DNA of 64,000 bases from Xenophilus arseniciresistens (GTDB lineage: Bacteria; Pseudomonadota; Gammaproteobacteria; Burkholderiales; Burkholderiaceae_C). The stretch lies in contig NZ_JAQIPB010000010.1 of the NCBI RefSeq assembly GCF_028023875.1, forward strand, positions 1-64,000, in the 5' to 3' direction. Shown one piece after another: positions 27,801 to 36,118 of the stretch (positions are counted from its first letter, which is position 1; each line of letters starts with the position of its first letter). Position numbers and translations under genes: made by a program. A model generated the notes under the pieces. That model was not told the origin of the DNA. It made no database searches and saw nothing but the letters and a program-made list of their open reading frames with translations.

Positions 27801-28495
27801 TCGACGCGCTCGGGGTCGATCATCGCGGTGGCGCTCGATTCCACGATCTCCTGGATCGTCTTCATGCCCGACCACACGCCCGAGAAGCGGCTCATCGCGA
27901 AGGCGTGGATGCCAAGGTCCAGGATTTCCTGCACGTTGGTGGGGAAGAACACCGGCGTGCCGCAGGCCTTGAAGATGTGGTCGCTCTGGTGCGCGGCCGT
28001 GCTGCTCTTGGAGATGTGGTCGTCGCCGGCCACCGCGATCACGCCGCCCCAGGGCGTGGTGCCGGCCATGTTGGCGTGCTTGAAGACGTCGGAGCAGCGG
28101 TCCACGCCCGGCCCCTTGCCATACCAGATGCCGAAGACGCCGTCGAACTTCTGCGTTTCCCTGGGCGAGAAGCCCAGCATCTGCGTGCCCCACAGCGCCG
28201 TGGCCGCCAGCTCCTCGTTCACGCCGGGCTGGAACACGATGTTCTGGGCCTTCAGGTAGCTGCTGGCCTTCCACAGCGCCTGGTCGTAGCCGCCCAGTGG
28301 CGAGCCGCGGTAGCCGCTGATGAAGCCGGCGGTGTTCTTGCCCTGCTGAGCGTCGCGCAGGCGCTGCAGCATGGGCAGCTTGACCAGCGCCTGCACGCCG
28401 CTCATGAAGGCGCGGCCGTAGTCCAGGCTGTATTTGTCGTCGAGCGTGACGGTTTCCAGGGCCTTGCGGATGTGCTCGGGCAGTGGCGCGTTCAT
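24884..28495 (-). CDS. Indolepyruvate ferredoxin oxidoreductase, fused alpha-beta type
   Basis: A 1203-residue thiamine-diphosphate enzyme that oxidatively decarboxylates aryl or branched 2-oxoacids (indolepyruvate, phenylpyruvate) to acyl-CoA with ferredoxin reduction. The order is the N-terminal pyrimidine-binding part (SGYRGSPLGGYD), a TPP part with GCPHNTSTVVPEG and NLGDGTYFHSG, a cysteine cluster (CEGCGDCSVQSNC then CNKDVSCVKGFCPSF) for iron-sulphur binding, and a gamma-type domain (GVGGTGVITIGQLLG). The single-chain form is usual in Proteobacteria. ATG 28495 has GGAG 9 bases upstream. The divergent Lrp-type gene 185 bases away is probably its regulator. Confidence 0.92.
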   Translation of the reverse strand: MNAPLPEHIRKALETVTLDDKYSLDYGRAFMSGVQALVKLPMLQRLRDAQQGKNTAGFISGYRGSPLGGYDQALWKASSYLKAQNIVFQPGVNEELAATALWGTQMLGFSPRETQKFDGVFGIWYGKGPGVDRCSDVFKHANMAGTTPWGGVIAVAGDDHISKSSTAAHQSDHIFKACGTPVFFPTNVQEILDLGIHAFAMSRFSGVWSGMKTIQEIVESSATAMIDPERVEIVMPGDFEMPPGGLHIRWPDAPLEQEARLMHYKWYAALAYIRANRLNHNVIEGPNDRYGIMASGKAYNDTRQALLDLGLDDAACRQLGIRLHKVNVVWPLEAQLTRDFATGLQEILVVEEKRQVIEYQLKEELYNWRPDVRPNVLGKFNELGADHSGGEWSMPNPTANTLLRANADLNPALIAKALVQRLKKTGILESGGADLVARVDAQMAILEAKERSMQVLQAGGVQGADRVPWFCSGCPHNTSTVVPEGSRAMAGIGCHYMANWMDRATYGFTQMGGEGVPWMGQAPFSNEKHIFANLGDGTYFHSGLLAIRQSIAAGVNITYKVLYNDAVAMTGGQTVGERPEGHSVLQIAESLHAEGVRRLVIVTDEPQKYEGVQVPGSYDGQPVQVRHRDQLDEIQREFREIAGTTAIIYDQTCATEKRRRRKRGKAVDPAVRVVINELVCEGCGDCSVQSNCMSVEPLETEFGRKRTINQSTCNKDVSCVKGFCPSFITVEGGQLKKKAKASKAATPAELGELPEPALPSLHGGQVWGIVVAGVGGTGVITIGQLLGVAAHIEGKGIVTQDAAGLAQKGGATWSHVLIGDTQHDIRTTRVGTAAADLILACDPIVTVNPETLARMREGRTHVALNSHSAPTASFVKNANWQNPQEACAAQIAKAVGEEGLGAFDADAAATQLMGDTIFVNPMILGYAWQKGWIPLGHESLMRAIELNGVAIDANKTAFEWGRQAAQRPAELARRLNPGQVIEFKKRETLESLVARRVEFLTGYQNAAYAGQYRDFVARVQQAEGALGKSALAETVARYLFKLMAYKDEYEVARLHSDTAFLARVNGMFEGDFKLNYHLAPPATARKNAKGELLKKKYGPWMLTGFRLLAKLKGLRGTALDPFGRTEERRTERALIADYRASIEEVLAGLGADNHALALEIAALPEQIRGYGHVKERNLAAVRTRWTALMARWREPQGGTRAAA

Positions 28496-28650
28496 CGTGT
28501 CTGTCTCCAGTTTGGCGTGGCCTTGTGAGCCTGGCGTGTGGGTCTTGTGCCCGGTGGGGGCGGATGAAACCGACCCCCATGATGCTCGCAAAAGTGTATG
28601 CCTGCGTGCCCGACAGGTGTTTGCTTTTCATGCCCTCCAAAACGAGAATC

Positions 28651-28667
28651 AAGAAAGATTCTTTCTT
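28651..28667. promoter_or_regulatory. Palindrome upstream of the Lrp-type gene, candidate operator
   Basis: AAGAAAG-ATT-CTTTCTT is a perfect 7-base inverted repeat ending 13 bases before the preferred TTG start, unusually A/T-rich for this genome. Its position fits autoregulation of the Lrp gene and control of the divergent oxidoreductase. Confidence 0.45.
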
Positions 28668-28680
28668 CAAGGGGGCGTGT

Positions 28681-29178
28681 TTGGAAACGCTGGATAGCTT
28701 TGATCTTGCCATCCTGCAAGAACTGCAGGCCGATGGGCGGCTGACCAATGCCGAGCTGGCCAACCGCGTGGGCCTGTCGGCCGCGCCCTGCTGGCGCCGC
28801 GTGCGTGCGCTGGAGGAGGCCGGCTTCATCAAGGGCTACCACGCCGAGATCGACCGCCGCAAGATCGGCCTGGGCGTGCTGGCCTTCGTGCGGCTGGACA
28901 CCGAGCGCGCCAACAGCGAGGTGACCAAGAAGATCGAGAACGCGATCCGGGAGCTGCCCGAAGTGATTGCCTGTCACTACATCAGCGGCACCGGCATGTT
29001 CGAGCTGCAGGTGGTGGCGCAGGACCTGGACGCCTTCTCGCGCTTCGCACTCAACAGCCTGATGCACCTTCCCAACGTGAAGGACCTGCACACCAGCTTC
29101 TCGCTCGGCGAGGTCAAGGCCAGCCATGCGCTGCCGCTGGGGCATTTGCTCAAGCATGCGGCGCTCGCGCGGCGCTGA
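28681..29178 (+). CDS. Lrp/AsnC family transcriptional regulator
   Basis: A 165-residue regulator with an N-terminal helix-turn-helix (LDSFDLAILQELQADGRLTNAELANRVGLSAAPCW split over residues 4-38) and a C-terminal RAM ligand-sensing domain (GVLAFVRLDTER; CHYISGTGMFELQVVAQDLDAF). The preferred start is TTG 28681, giving METLDSFDL as in most relatives, with AAGGGG six bases upstream. An ATG at 28630 would add 17 residues spanning the operator-like palindrome. Divergence from the indolepyruvate oxidoreductase gene suggests it responds to aromatic or branched-chain amino acids. Confidence 0.9.
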   Translation: METLDSFDLAILQELQADGRLTNAELANRVGLSAAPCWRRVRALEEAGFIKGYHAEIDRRKIGLGVLAFVRLDTERANSEVTKKIENAIRELPEVIACHYISGTGMFELQVVAQDLDAFSRFALNSLMHLPNVKDLHTSFSLGEVKASHALPLGHLLKHAALARR

Positions 29179-29207
29179 GCCTTCGCTCAGGCCAGAATCG
29201 CTCACCC

Positions 29208-30830
29208 ATGCCGATCAATCCCGAAGAATCCGAGCTTCCCCCGCTCAAGCCCCGCCCTCCCAAGCTGGCCGCCCTGGAGCCGCTGCGCATGCCGGTGTTC
29301 CGGCTGCTGTGGAGCACCTGGCTCATGGCCAACGTGTGCATGTGGATGAGCGACGTGGCCTCGGCCTGGATGATGACCACGCTGACCACCTCGCCGATCT
29401 GGGTGGCGCTGGTGCAGACGGCCTCCACCCTGCCGGTGTTCCTGCTGGGCATTCCCAGCGGCGCGCTGGCCGACATCCTGGACCGGCGGCGCTGGCTGGT
29501 GGCCACGCAGTTCTGGCTGGCCGGCACGGCCGTGGTGCTGTGCAGCGCCATCGCGATGGACATGATCAACGCGCCGCTGCTGCTGGCCCTGACTTTTGCC
29601 AACGGCATCGGGCTGGCGCTGCGCTGGCCCGTGTTCTCGGCCATCGTGCCCGAGCTGGTCACGCGGCCGCTGCTGCCGGCGGCCATGGGCCTGAACGGCA
29701 TCGCGATGAACGCCTCGCGCATCATCGGCCCGCTGCTGGCCGGCGCGCTGATCGCCAGCGCGGGCACGGTGTGGGTGTTCGCGCTCAACGCCGTGCTGTC
29801 CATCGCCTCGGGCTTCGTGATCCTGCGCTGGCGCCGCGAGCAGCGGCCGCAGCCGCTGGGCCGCGAGCGCCTGATCAGCGCCATGCGCGTGGGCGTGCAG
29901 TTCGTGCGCCAGTCGCCGCGCATGCGCGCGGTGCTGGTGCGGGTGGCCGTGTCCTTCCTGCACTCCTCGGCCGTGATGGCGCTGCTGCCGCTGATCGCGC
30001 GCGGGCTGGACGGCGGCGACGCCGGCACCTTCACCCTGCTGCTGGCCGCCATGGGCGCGGGCGCCATCGTGGCCGTGCTGTGCCTGCCGCGCCTGCGCGA
30101 GCGCTGGTCGCGCGACCAGCTGGTGCTGCGCGGCACGCTGCTGCTGTCGCTGGCGACCGCCGTCGTGGCGCTGGCGCCCCATGTGTGGCTGGCCGCGCCG
30201 GGCTGCTTCTTCTGCGGCGCGGCCTGGATCACGGTGGCCAACTCGCTGTCGGTGTCGGCCCAGCTCTCCTTGCCCGACTGGGTGCGCGCGCGCGGCATGT
30301 CGATGTACCAGATGGGCATCATGGGCGCGAGCGCCGCGGGTGCCGCGCTGTGGGGCCAGGTGGCCACCCTGAGTTCGCTGACCATCAGCCTGCTGGTCGC
30401 GGCCGCGAGTGGCACGGTGGTCATGGCGCTGGTGCTGCGCTACGTGACCGACGGCCCCGGCGAGGACGACGTGAGCCCCGCGCAGGCCGGCTGGTCCGCG
30501 GGCCCGCCGCAGGCCGGGCCCGGTGAATCGGGCCAGGTGGTGGTGACGGTGGAATACATCATCGACCCGGCGCGCGCGCGGGCCTTCCGCGTGGTCATGC
30601 AGCAGACGCGCCGCGCGCGCCTGAGCGAAGGCGCCATCGCCTGGGAACTGCTGCACGACATGAGCCAGCCCGAGCGCTACCTGGAACACATCGTTGACGA
30701 GTCCTGGACCGAGCACCTGCGCCGCTTCAACCGCGCCACGGCCGCCGACCTGGCCCTGCGCGAGCGGCGCCTGGCCTTCCACAAGGGCGAAGGCCCGCCG
30801 GTGGTGACGCGCTACGTGGTGCAGCGCTGA
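29208..30830 (+). CDS. MFS transporter with C-terminal soluble domain
   Basis: A 540-residue membrane protein of the enterobactin-exporter-like MFS branch (MFS_3/DUF894). The first 420 residues hold 12 hydrophobic segments, starting MPVFRLLWSTWLMANVCMWM, with the inter-helix motif GALADILDRRRWL (MFS motif A, G-x-L-a-D-r-x-x-R). After residue 430 a Gly/Pro linker leads to a soluble domain of about 100 residues (VVVTVEYIIDPARARAFRVV; WELLHDMSQPERYLEHIVDESW) that resembles the ferredoxin-like ABM/dimeric alpha-beta barrel fold. It begins 29 bases after the Lrp gene and may be co-regulated. The substrate is unknown; efflux is inferred. Confidence 0.85.
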   Translation: MPINPEESELPPLKPRPPKLAALEPLRMPVFRLLWSTWLMANVCMWMSDVASAWMMTTLTTSPIWVALVQTASTLPVFLLGIPSGALADILDRRRWLVATQFWLAGTAVVLCSAIAMDMINAPLLLALTFANGIGLALRWPVFSAIVPELVTRPLLPAAMGLNGIAMNASRIIGPLLAGALIASAGTVWVFALNAVLSIASGFVILRWRREQRPQPLGRERLISAMRVGVQFVRQSPRMRAVLVRVAVSFLHSSAVMALLPLIARGLDGGDAGTFTLLLAAMGAGAIVAVLCLPRLRERWSRDQLVLRGTLLLSLATAVVALAPHVWLAAPGCFFCGAAWITVANSLSVSAQLSLPDWVRARGMSMYQMGIMGASAAGAALWGQVATLSSLTISLLVAAASGTVVMALVLRYVTDGPGEDDVSPAQAGWSAGPPQAGPGESGQVVVTVEYIIDPARARAFRVVMQQTRRARLSEGAIAWELLHDMSQPERYLEHIVDESWTEHLRRFNRATAADLALRERRLAFHKGEGPPVVTRYVVQR

Positions 30831-30840
30831 CGCCGGCCCC

Positions 30841-31869
30841 TCAGTCCAGCACGATCCCGCGCGCCTGGATCAGCTGCTTGAGCACCGTCGTCTCGCTGGC
30901 GATGGTCTTGCCGAAGGCGGCGCCGTCCTGGGCGACGGGCTCCACGCCCAGCTCGGTGTAGCGGCTCTTCACCTCGGGCAGCTGCAGGGCCTTGGCCACT
31001 TCCTGCGCCATGCGCTGCATGACGGCGGGCGGCGTCCTGGCGGGGGCGAACAGGCCGAACCAGTTGCCCAGCTCCACGCCCTTCACGCCGGCTTCGGTGA
31101 GCGTGGGCGCGTCGGGGAAGAAGGGCGAGCGCTGCGTGCCCGACACGGCCAGCAGCTTCGCGCGGCCTTCGCGGATGTGGCCGAAGCCCGAAGCCGGGTC
31201 GAAGTAATAGTCGATCTGGCCGGCCAGCACGTCCTGCAGCGCGGGTGCGGCGCCCTTGTAGGGCACGTGAACCACGTCCACGCCGGCCTGCTGCTTGAAC
31301 AGCTCGCCCACCAGGTGCATCTGCGTGCCCGGCCCGCCCGAGCCGTAGCTCAGTCCGCCCGGCTTGCTGCGCGCCAGGGCGAGCAGCTCGCCCACGTTCG
31401 CCACGGGCAGCCCCTTCTTGGCCACCAGGTACAGCTGGGCGTAGCCCATGCTCACCACCGGCCGCAGGTCGCGCTCGGGGTTCAGCGCGGGCTTGTAGAG
31501 CGAGGGGTTGGCCGTCTGCACCGAGATCGGCGCCACCATGAAGGTGTAGCCGTCGGCGGCGGCGCGGATGGTCTCGCTGGCCGCGATGTTGCCGCTGGCG
31601 CCGGGCCTGTTGTCCACCACGATGGGCTGGCCCAGCGCCTTCTGCAGCGGCGTGCCGACCACGCGGGCCATGATGTCGGTGGTGCCACCGGCCGGAAAGC
31701 CGACGATGAATCGGATGGGCTTGGCGGGCCAGGCGTCCTGCGCCAGGGCGCTGCCGCTTCCCAGCGTCGCCAGCAGGCCAGCCGCGGCCGTGCTGCGCAG
31801 AAGGGCGCGCAGTGCGGCGCGGCGTGGGCGCGCCGGCGGTGTGGCGGCATGGGGTGCAGAGGTGTTCAT
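30841..31869 (-). CDS. Bug-family (TctC-like) solute-binding protein
   Basis: A 342-residue periplasmic binding protein with an arginine-rich N-region and signal peptide cleaved near SALAQ (about residue 44). The mature protein starts WPAKPIRFIVGFPAGGTTDIMAR, the Bug signature, and contains VDNRPGASGNIA and GGPGTQMHLVGELFK. Bug proteins bind carboxylates; most are orphans without their own TctAB membrane partners, and none is encoded in this window. It is the last gene of the SDR-flavoprotein-NIPSNAP-Bug unit, which suggests it captures or senses that pathway's substrate. Confidence 0.92.
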   Translation of the reverse strand: MNTSAPHAATPPARPRRAALRALLRSTAAAGLLATLGSGSALAQDAWPAKPIRFIVGFPAGGTTDIMARVVGTPLQKALGQPIVVDNRPGASGNIAASETIRAAADGYTFMVAPISVQTANPSLYKPALNPERDLRPVVSMGYAQLYLVAKKGLPVANVGELLALARSKPGGLSYGSGGPGTQMHLVGELFKQQAGVDVVHVPYKGAAPALQDVLAGQIDYYFDPASGFGHIREGRAKLLAVSGTQRSPFFPDAPTLTEAGVKGVELGNWFGLFAPARTPPAVMQRMAQEVAKALQLPEVKSRYTELGVEPVAQDGAAFGKTIASETTVLKQLIQARGIVLD

Positions 31870-31925
31870 GGTGTGTCTCCGTGGTGGTTGTGAATGAGGT
31901 GCGAGGGAACGGGGAATGACGGGCG

Positions 31926-32261
31926 TCAGGCGGCGGGCCAGCCCGGCATCGCGGCGGCGCGCACCAGGCGCGTTTCCTGCGCCACGATCAGGTGCTCCGA
32001 GGCGGCCAGGTAGGCCGCAAAGCCGGGGTGGGTGTCGCGGGCCAGGCTGCGGCGTTCATAGTCGGCCAGGCTCTCGTAGGCCCACAGGTGGACGAACTGG
32101 TTCTGCGGCCCGACCAGGCTGGTGTAGAAGCCCAGCGGGTGCTCCAGCGTCTGCAGCAGGATGGGCATGGCCAGGCGGTTGAACACCTCCAGGAACTCGT
32201 TCATCTTGCGCAGGCGGATGGTGTAGATGCGGTGGTCGATCAGCGGGCGCTCAGGCGACAT
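31926..32261 (-). CDS. NIPSNAP family protein
   Basis: A 111-residue single-domain NIPSNAP protein with IDHRIYTIRLRKMNEFLEVF at the N terminus, the LGFYTSLVGPQNQFVHLWAYESLADYERR centre (split across the second beta-alpha unit) and a final helix. It belongs to the dimeric alpha-beta barrel superfamily. Bacterial members are often found in catabolic operons with unclear roles. Its start overlaps the flavoprotein gene end by 11 bases, so the two are translationally coupled. Confidence 0.9.
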   Translation of the reverse strand: MSPERPLIDHRIYTIRLRKMNEFLEVFNRLAMPILLQTLEHPLGFYTSLVGPQNQFVHLWAYESLADYERRSLARDTHPGFAAYLAASEHLIVAQETRLVRAAAMPGWPAA

Positions 32262-34026
32262 GGCGAAGCTCCTTGTCCGTCGCGGCGGTGCTGCCGGTCT
32301 CGTCCTGCAGGCCGGCGATGTGCCGCGCCGTGAGCCAGCCGAAGACCATGGCCGGGCCCAGCGTGATGCCGGCGCCGGGGTAGTTGCCGCCCATGATGCT
32401 GCCGCGGTCGTTGCCCACGGCGTACAGCCCGGGCACGGCCGTGCCGCCTTCGCGCAGCACTTCGCCCTGCACGCTGGTGCGCAGGCCGTCGAAGGTGCCC
32501 AGGTCGCCCATCAGCAGCTTCACGGCGTAGAAGGGCCCTTGCGCCACCGGGGCCACGCAGGGGTTGGGCTGGTGCTCGGGGTCGGCCAGGTAGCGGTTGA
32601 AGGCGGTGCTGCCGCGGCCGAACTGCGCGTCCACGCCGGCCCGGGCGCCCGTGTTGAACTCGCGCACCGTCGCCTCCAGACCCGCCGCATCGATGCCCGC
32701 CGCCTGCGCCAGCTCGGCCAGCGTGCGGCCCTTGAACAGGTAGCCCTGGCGGATCAGCCCGCCCAGCGGCATGGGGGCGGGCTTGGCATAGCCCAGGCCG
32801 TACCTGGAGATCGTGGCCTGGTCGCACACCAGCCACATCGCGGTCTCCTTCTGGCCCGCGCAGGCCTCGATCATCGCGGCGCCCACGTCGTGGTAGGAGT
32901 TCGATTCGTTGGTGAAGCGCCTGCCGTCGCGCAGCACGCCGATCACGCCGGGCTTGTAGCGGTCCAGCAGGTGCGGGAAGACGCCCGTGCGGCCGCCGGG
33001 CAGCGGCACGCGCGAGACGGGCATCCAGGCCGCCGCGCCGGTGCCGGCGAAGCGGCTGTCGACCTGCCCGCCCAGCGCCTCGGCCAGCGCCTCGGCCAGC
33101 GCCAGCCCGTCGCCGGTGTTGTCCTTCGGCACGGGCGAGAGGTGCTCGCCGCCGCGCGCCAGGTGCGGGTAGCGCTGCGCGGTGCGCGCCAGGTCGTGCG
33201 CGTAGCCGCCACAGGCCAGCACCACGCCGCGCCGCGCCGCCACGCGGACCTCGCGCCCCTGCAGGGTCAGGCGGGCCCCCGTGACGCGGCCGCCCTGCGT
33301 GAGCAGCTCATGCGTCTGCACGCCGGTGTGGATGGGGATGCCCAGGTCGAAGCAGCTCTTGGCCAGCCGCGCGGCGAGCGCGTTGCCGCTGGTCACCTGC
33401 ACGCCGCGCCGGTAGCGCAGCAGGTCGATGAAATGCGCGGCCAGCCGCCGGGCCACGTAGGCCGCGGACACCAGCGACTTCGTGGCGCGGAAGAAGTGCT
33501 TCAGATCGGCGTTCGACGAATTGAACATCATGCCGACGAAGGTGATGGTTTCCAGTGGCGGGCGCAGGCGCGCGAGTTCCTTGCCCAGCGCGCTGGCATC
33601 GAAGGGCGCGGCCAGGATGGAGCGACCCACCGGTGCGCCACCGGGCGCATCGGGGTGGTAGTCGGGGTACAGCGTGGGCACGAATTTCACGGCCGTCTCG
33701 CGCTCGAACCAGTCCACCATGGCCGGGCCGTGGTCCAGGAAGGCCGTCACCGCTGCCTCGTCGAAGAACTCGCCGGTCTGGTCCTTCATGTAGGTGAGCA
33801 TGGCCTCGCGGGAATCCGCGCGCCTGTCGTGGTGGCTGCCGGGGATCCACAGCACGCCGCCCGAGAAGGCCGTGGTGCCGCCGAAGACCGGCGCCTTCTC
33901 GATCACCACCACGTCCAGCCCGTGCTTTTTGGCCGTGATGGCGGTGGCGAGGCCGCCGGCACCCGAGCCGACGACCAGGAGGTCGCAGATCAGGTTCTGC
34001 GCAAGAGGCGTGGATGAAGAAGTCAT
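32251..34026 (-). CDS. FAD-dependent dehydrogenase, 3-ketosteroid delta-1-dehydrogenase/fumarate-reductase-like
   Basis: A 591-residue flavoprotein. The N-terminal FAD fold has VVGSGAGGLATAI (18-30) with the ribose-binding Glu43, then GGTTAFSGGVLWIPG, the motif shared by 3-ketosteroid dehydrogenases and fumarate reductase flavoproteins. The second FAD contact is GLYAVGNDRGSIMGGNYPG near residue 550. No signal peptide is seen. It may introduce a double bond next to a carbonyl in a cyclic or enoate-like substrate, but the actual substrate is unknown and a steroid should not be assumed. It is preceded by the SDR gene and overlaps the NIPSNAP gene by 11 bases. Confidence 0.88.
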   Translation of the reverse strand: MTSSSTPLAQNLICDLLVVGSGAGGLATAITAKKHGLDVVVIEKAPVFGGTTAFSGGVLWIPGSHHDRRADSREAMLTYMKDQTGEFFDEAAVTAFLDHGPAMVDWFERETAVKFVPTLYPDYHPDAPGGAPVGRSILAAPFDASALGKELARLRPPLETITFVGMMFNSSNADLKHFFRATKSLVSAAYVARRLAAHFIDLLRYRRGVQVTSGNALAARLAKSCFDLGIPIHTGVQTHELLTQGGRVTGARLTLQGREVRVAARRGVVLACGGYAHDLARTAQRYPHLARGGEHLSPVPKDNTGDGLALAEALAEALGGQVDSRFAGTGAAAWMPVSRVPLPGGRTGVFPHLLDRYKPGVIGVLRDGRRFTNESNSYHDVGAAMIEACAGQKETAMWLVCDQATISRYGLGYAKPAPMPLGGLIRQGYLFKGRTLAELAQAAGIDAAGLEATVREFNTGARAGVDAQFGRGSTAFNRYLADPEHQPNPCVAPVAQGPFYAVKLLMGDLGTFDGLRTSVQGEVLREGGTAVPGLYAVGNDRGSIMGGNYPGAGITLGPAMVFGWLTARHIAGLQDETGSTAATDKELRHVA

Positions 34027-34129
34027 GCGGAGTCTCCAGGGATGAGCGAAGCCCCCGCGCGCCAGCGGCGCGCGGAAAAACGTATGCGGGGAACGAAGAA
34101 AGGGCAGGGGTGCGCCAGAAGGCGCGGGC

Positions 34130-35011
34130 TCAGGCCGCCCGGGCCGTGCCTGCGTTTGCGCCTGCGTTGAAGCCGGGGCGCGGCACGCCGTCCATCAGCA
34201 TGCAGCCCAGGCCGCCATCCACCAGCAGCTCCGCGCCGTTGACGTAGGCCGCCCGATCGCTGGCCAGGAAGAGCGCGGGCTCGGCGATGTCCAGCGGCTC
34301 GCCGATGCGGCGGCTGGCGGTGGCGGCGGCGCGGCGCGCCTCGAAGCCCGGCTCTTCATAGAAGCGGGCTGACAGGGCGGTGCGGATCATGCCCGGGCAC
34401 ACCACGTTGCTGCGCACGCCGCGCGGCCCCCATTCGGCGGCCAGCTGGCGCGACAGCAGCAGCACGCCGGCCTTGCTGGCGCTGTAGGCGCCGCTGGCCG
34501 TCTGCGGGTGCAGGGCCGAGATGGACGCCACATGCACGATGCTGCCGCGGCCCGCGGCCAGCATGTCCTGCCCGAAGGCGCGCGAGCACAGCAGGTAGCC
34601 CGTGAGGTTGACCGCCAGCACCGCGTTCCATTCGGCGATGGAGACCGACTCCAGCGCACCCGGGCGCAGCAGGCCGGCGTTGTTGACCAGCGCGGCCACG
34701 GGGCCGAGCTGCTCGCGCACCTGGTGCGCGGCGGCCTGCACCGCCGCCTCGTCGGCGATGTCACAGGCCACCGCCAGGGCGCGCGCGCCCCGCTCGGCCA
34801 GCCGGCCGGCCAGGCTGCGGGCCGCGGCGATGTCGCGGTCCACCAGTGCAACCTGCGCGCCCGCGGCGGCAAAGGCCTGCGCGATGGCCGCGCCGATGCC
34901 GCTGGCCGCGCCCGTCACCACGCACACGCGGCCGGCCAGGCCCAGCCAGTGGTCGGAACGCGTCGGGTCGGACGATTCGTTCGCCGCCGTGAGGGAAGGG
35001 ATGGATGCCAT
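34130..35011 (-). CDS. Short-chain dehydrogenase/reductase (classical SDR)
   Basis: A 293-residue NAD(P)-dependent oxidoreductase. TGAASGIG (33-40), NNAG (110-113), catalytic Ser163 and YSASK (Tyr176, Lys180) are intact, and the C-terminal LLVDGGLGCMLMDG is standard. Asp58 in LVDRD after strand 2 suggests NAD preference. The start ATG 35011 has GGAG 9 bases upstream. It is first in the SDR-flavoprotein-NIPSNAP-Bug unit and divergent from the AraC gene, 124 bases apart. It probably oxidises a hydroxyl or reduces a keto group of the same substrate as the flavoprotein. Confidence 0.92.
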   Translation of the reverse strand: MASIPSLTAANESSDPTRSDHWLGLAGRVCVVTGAASGIGAAIAQAFAAAGAQVALVDRDIAAARSLAGRLAERGARALAVACDIADEAAVQAAAHQVREQLGPVAALVNNAGLLRPGALESVSIAEWNAVLAVNLTGYLLCSRAFGQDMLAAGRGSIVHVASISALHPQTASGAYSASKAGVLLLSRQLAAEWGPRGVRSNVVCPGMIRTALSARFYEEPGFEARRAAATASRRIGEPLDIAEPALFLASDRAAYVNGAELLVDGGLGCMLMDGVPRPGFNAGANAGTARAA

Positions 35012-35135
35012 GCAGTTCGTCTCCGTATCGATGCCTTGTCTGTGGTGCGAAGCATCGCGCCAGAGGCGCCTGCGCTCAATCGACAAAAGCGGCCATGAAC
35101 CGGACAATTCGTGCATCCCCAGGAGACCACACAGC

Positions 35136-36056
35136 ATGCGGACAGAACCCGGCACCGTGCGCAACTTCGCGCTGTATGGCAGCAGCGACACGCAGCCCGC
35201 CTGGGCCGAGCTGGTGCACCTGGAAACCGTGCCCGAGCGCTCCAGCCTGTTCGACTGGGAGATCGACCTGCACTTTCACGAGGGGCTGATCCAGCTGCTC
35301 TACCTCACGCAGGGCGGCGAAGGCGCGGCCTTCATCGACGGCACGCGCTGGGCGCTGCGCCCGCCCTGCCTGATCGTGGTGCCGGCCCGCGCGGTGCATG
35401 GCTTCAGCTTCCATCCGAAGACCGACGGCCCGGTCATCACCGCGGCGCAGAAGCCGCTGGAATCGCTGGCCGCGCTCACCGCGCCCGAGCTGCTGGAACA
35501 CCTGCACCGCCCCGCGGTGCTCGAAGTGCCGCGGGGCAGCCGCCAGGGCCAGGCGCTGCTGCCGCTGTTCGAGGCCATCGGGCGGGAATCGCAGCTGCAG
35601 GCCAGCGGTGGCATGACGGCCGGCATGGCGCTGCTGACGGCGCTGTTCGTGCAGGTGGCGCGGGTGGCGCGCGCGGCCAGCGCCCTGCCGGGCGCGGCGC
35701 ACGGCACGCGCTCGCGCAAGGCCGCGCAGATCGAGCGCTTTCGCGCGCTGCTGGACGAGCGCCTGCGCCGCCGCGAGCCGGTGCAGGCCTATGCGCAGGC
35801 GCTGGGCATCACGCTGGGCCAGCTCACGCGGCTGAGCAAGGAGCTGCTGGGCCTGTCGGCGCAGGAGGTGGTCAATGCGCGCGTGGTGCACGAGGCCCAG
35901 CGCGAGCTGGTGTACTCCTCGCTGACCATCAAGCAGATCGCGGCCGAGCTGGGTTTCGAGGACGAGGCCTACTTCGGCCGCTTCTTCAAGAAGCACACGG
36001 GCCAGCGCCCGACCGAGTTCCGCACCGAGGCGCGGCGGCGGCTGGCGGCGCAGTGA
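35136..36056 (+). CDS. AraC family transcriptional regulator (PobR-like)
   Basis: A 306-residue activator. The N-terminal cupin-like ligand domain (IDLHFHEGLIQLLYLTQGG; RWALRPPCLIVVPARAVHGF) is typical of the PobR-type AraC branch that responds to aromatic acids such as 4-hydroxybenzoate. The C-terminal pair of helix-turn-helices spans about 210-300 (YAQALGITLGQLTRLSKELLG; IKQIAAELGFEDEAYFGRFFKKHTG). AGGAGA at 35121 sets the ATG 35136. Divergence from the SDR gene suggests it controls that operon and itself. Confidence 0.92.
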   Translation: MRTEPGTVRNFALYGSSDTQPAWAELVHLETVPERSSLFDWEIDLHFHEGLIQLLYLTQGGEGAAFIDGTRWALRPPCLIVVPARAVHGFSFHPKTDGPVITAAQKPLESLAALTAPELLEHLHRPAVLEVPRGSRQGQALLPLFEAIGRESQLQASGGMTAGMALLTALFVQVARVARAASALPGAAHGTRSRKAAQIERFRALLDERLRRREPVQAYAQALGITLGQLTRLSKELLGLSAQEVVNARVVHEAQRELVYSSLTIKQIAAELGFEDEAYFGRFFKKHTGQRPTEFRTEARRRLAAQ

Positions 36057-36118
36057 GGGCGCGGCGCCCGCCCGCAGCGGGTGCCGCCCCGCAACGCTGG
36101 CGACGCCAGGGGGTGGCG

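Noticed and set aside
24743-28528. Plus-strand open frame opposite the indolepyruvate oxidoreductase
   Set aside because: Antisense shadow; the minus strand carries intact TPP and cysteine-cluster motifs.
34027-34129. GC-rich inverted repeat upstream of the flavoprotein gene as a terminator
   Set aside because: There is a stem (CGCGCGCC/GGCGCGCG) but no T run on either strand after it, so termination is not supported.
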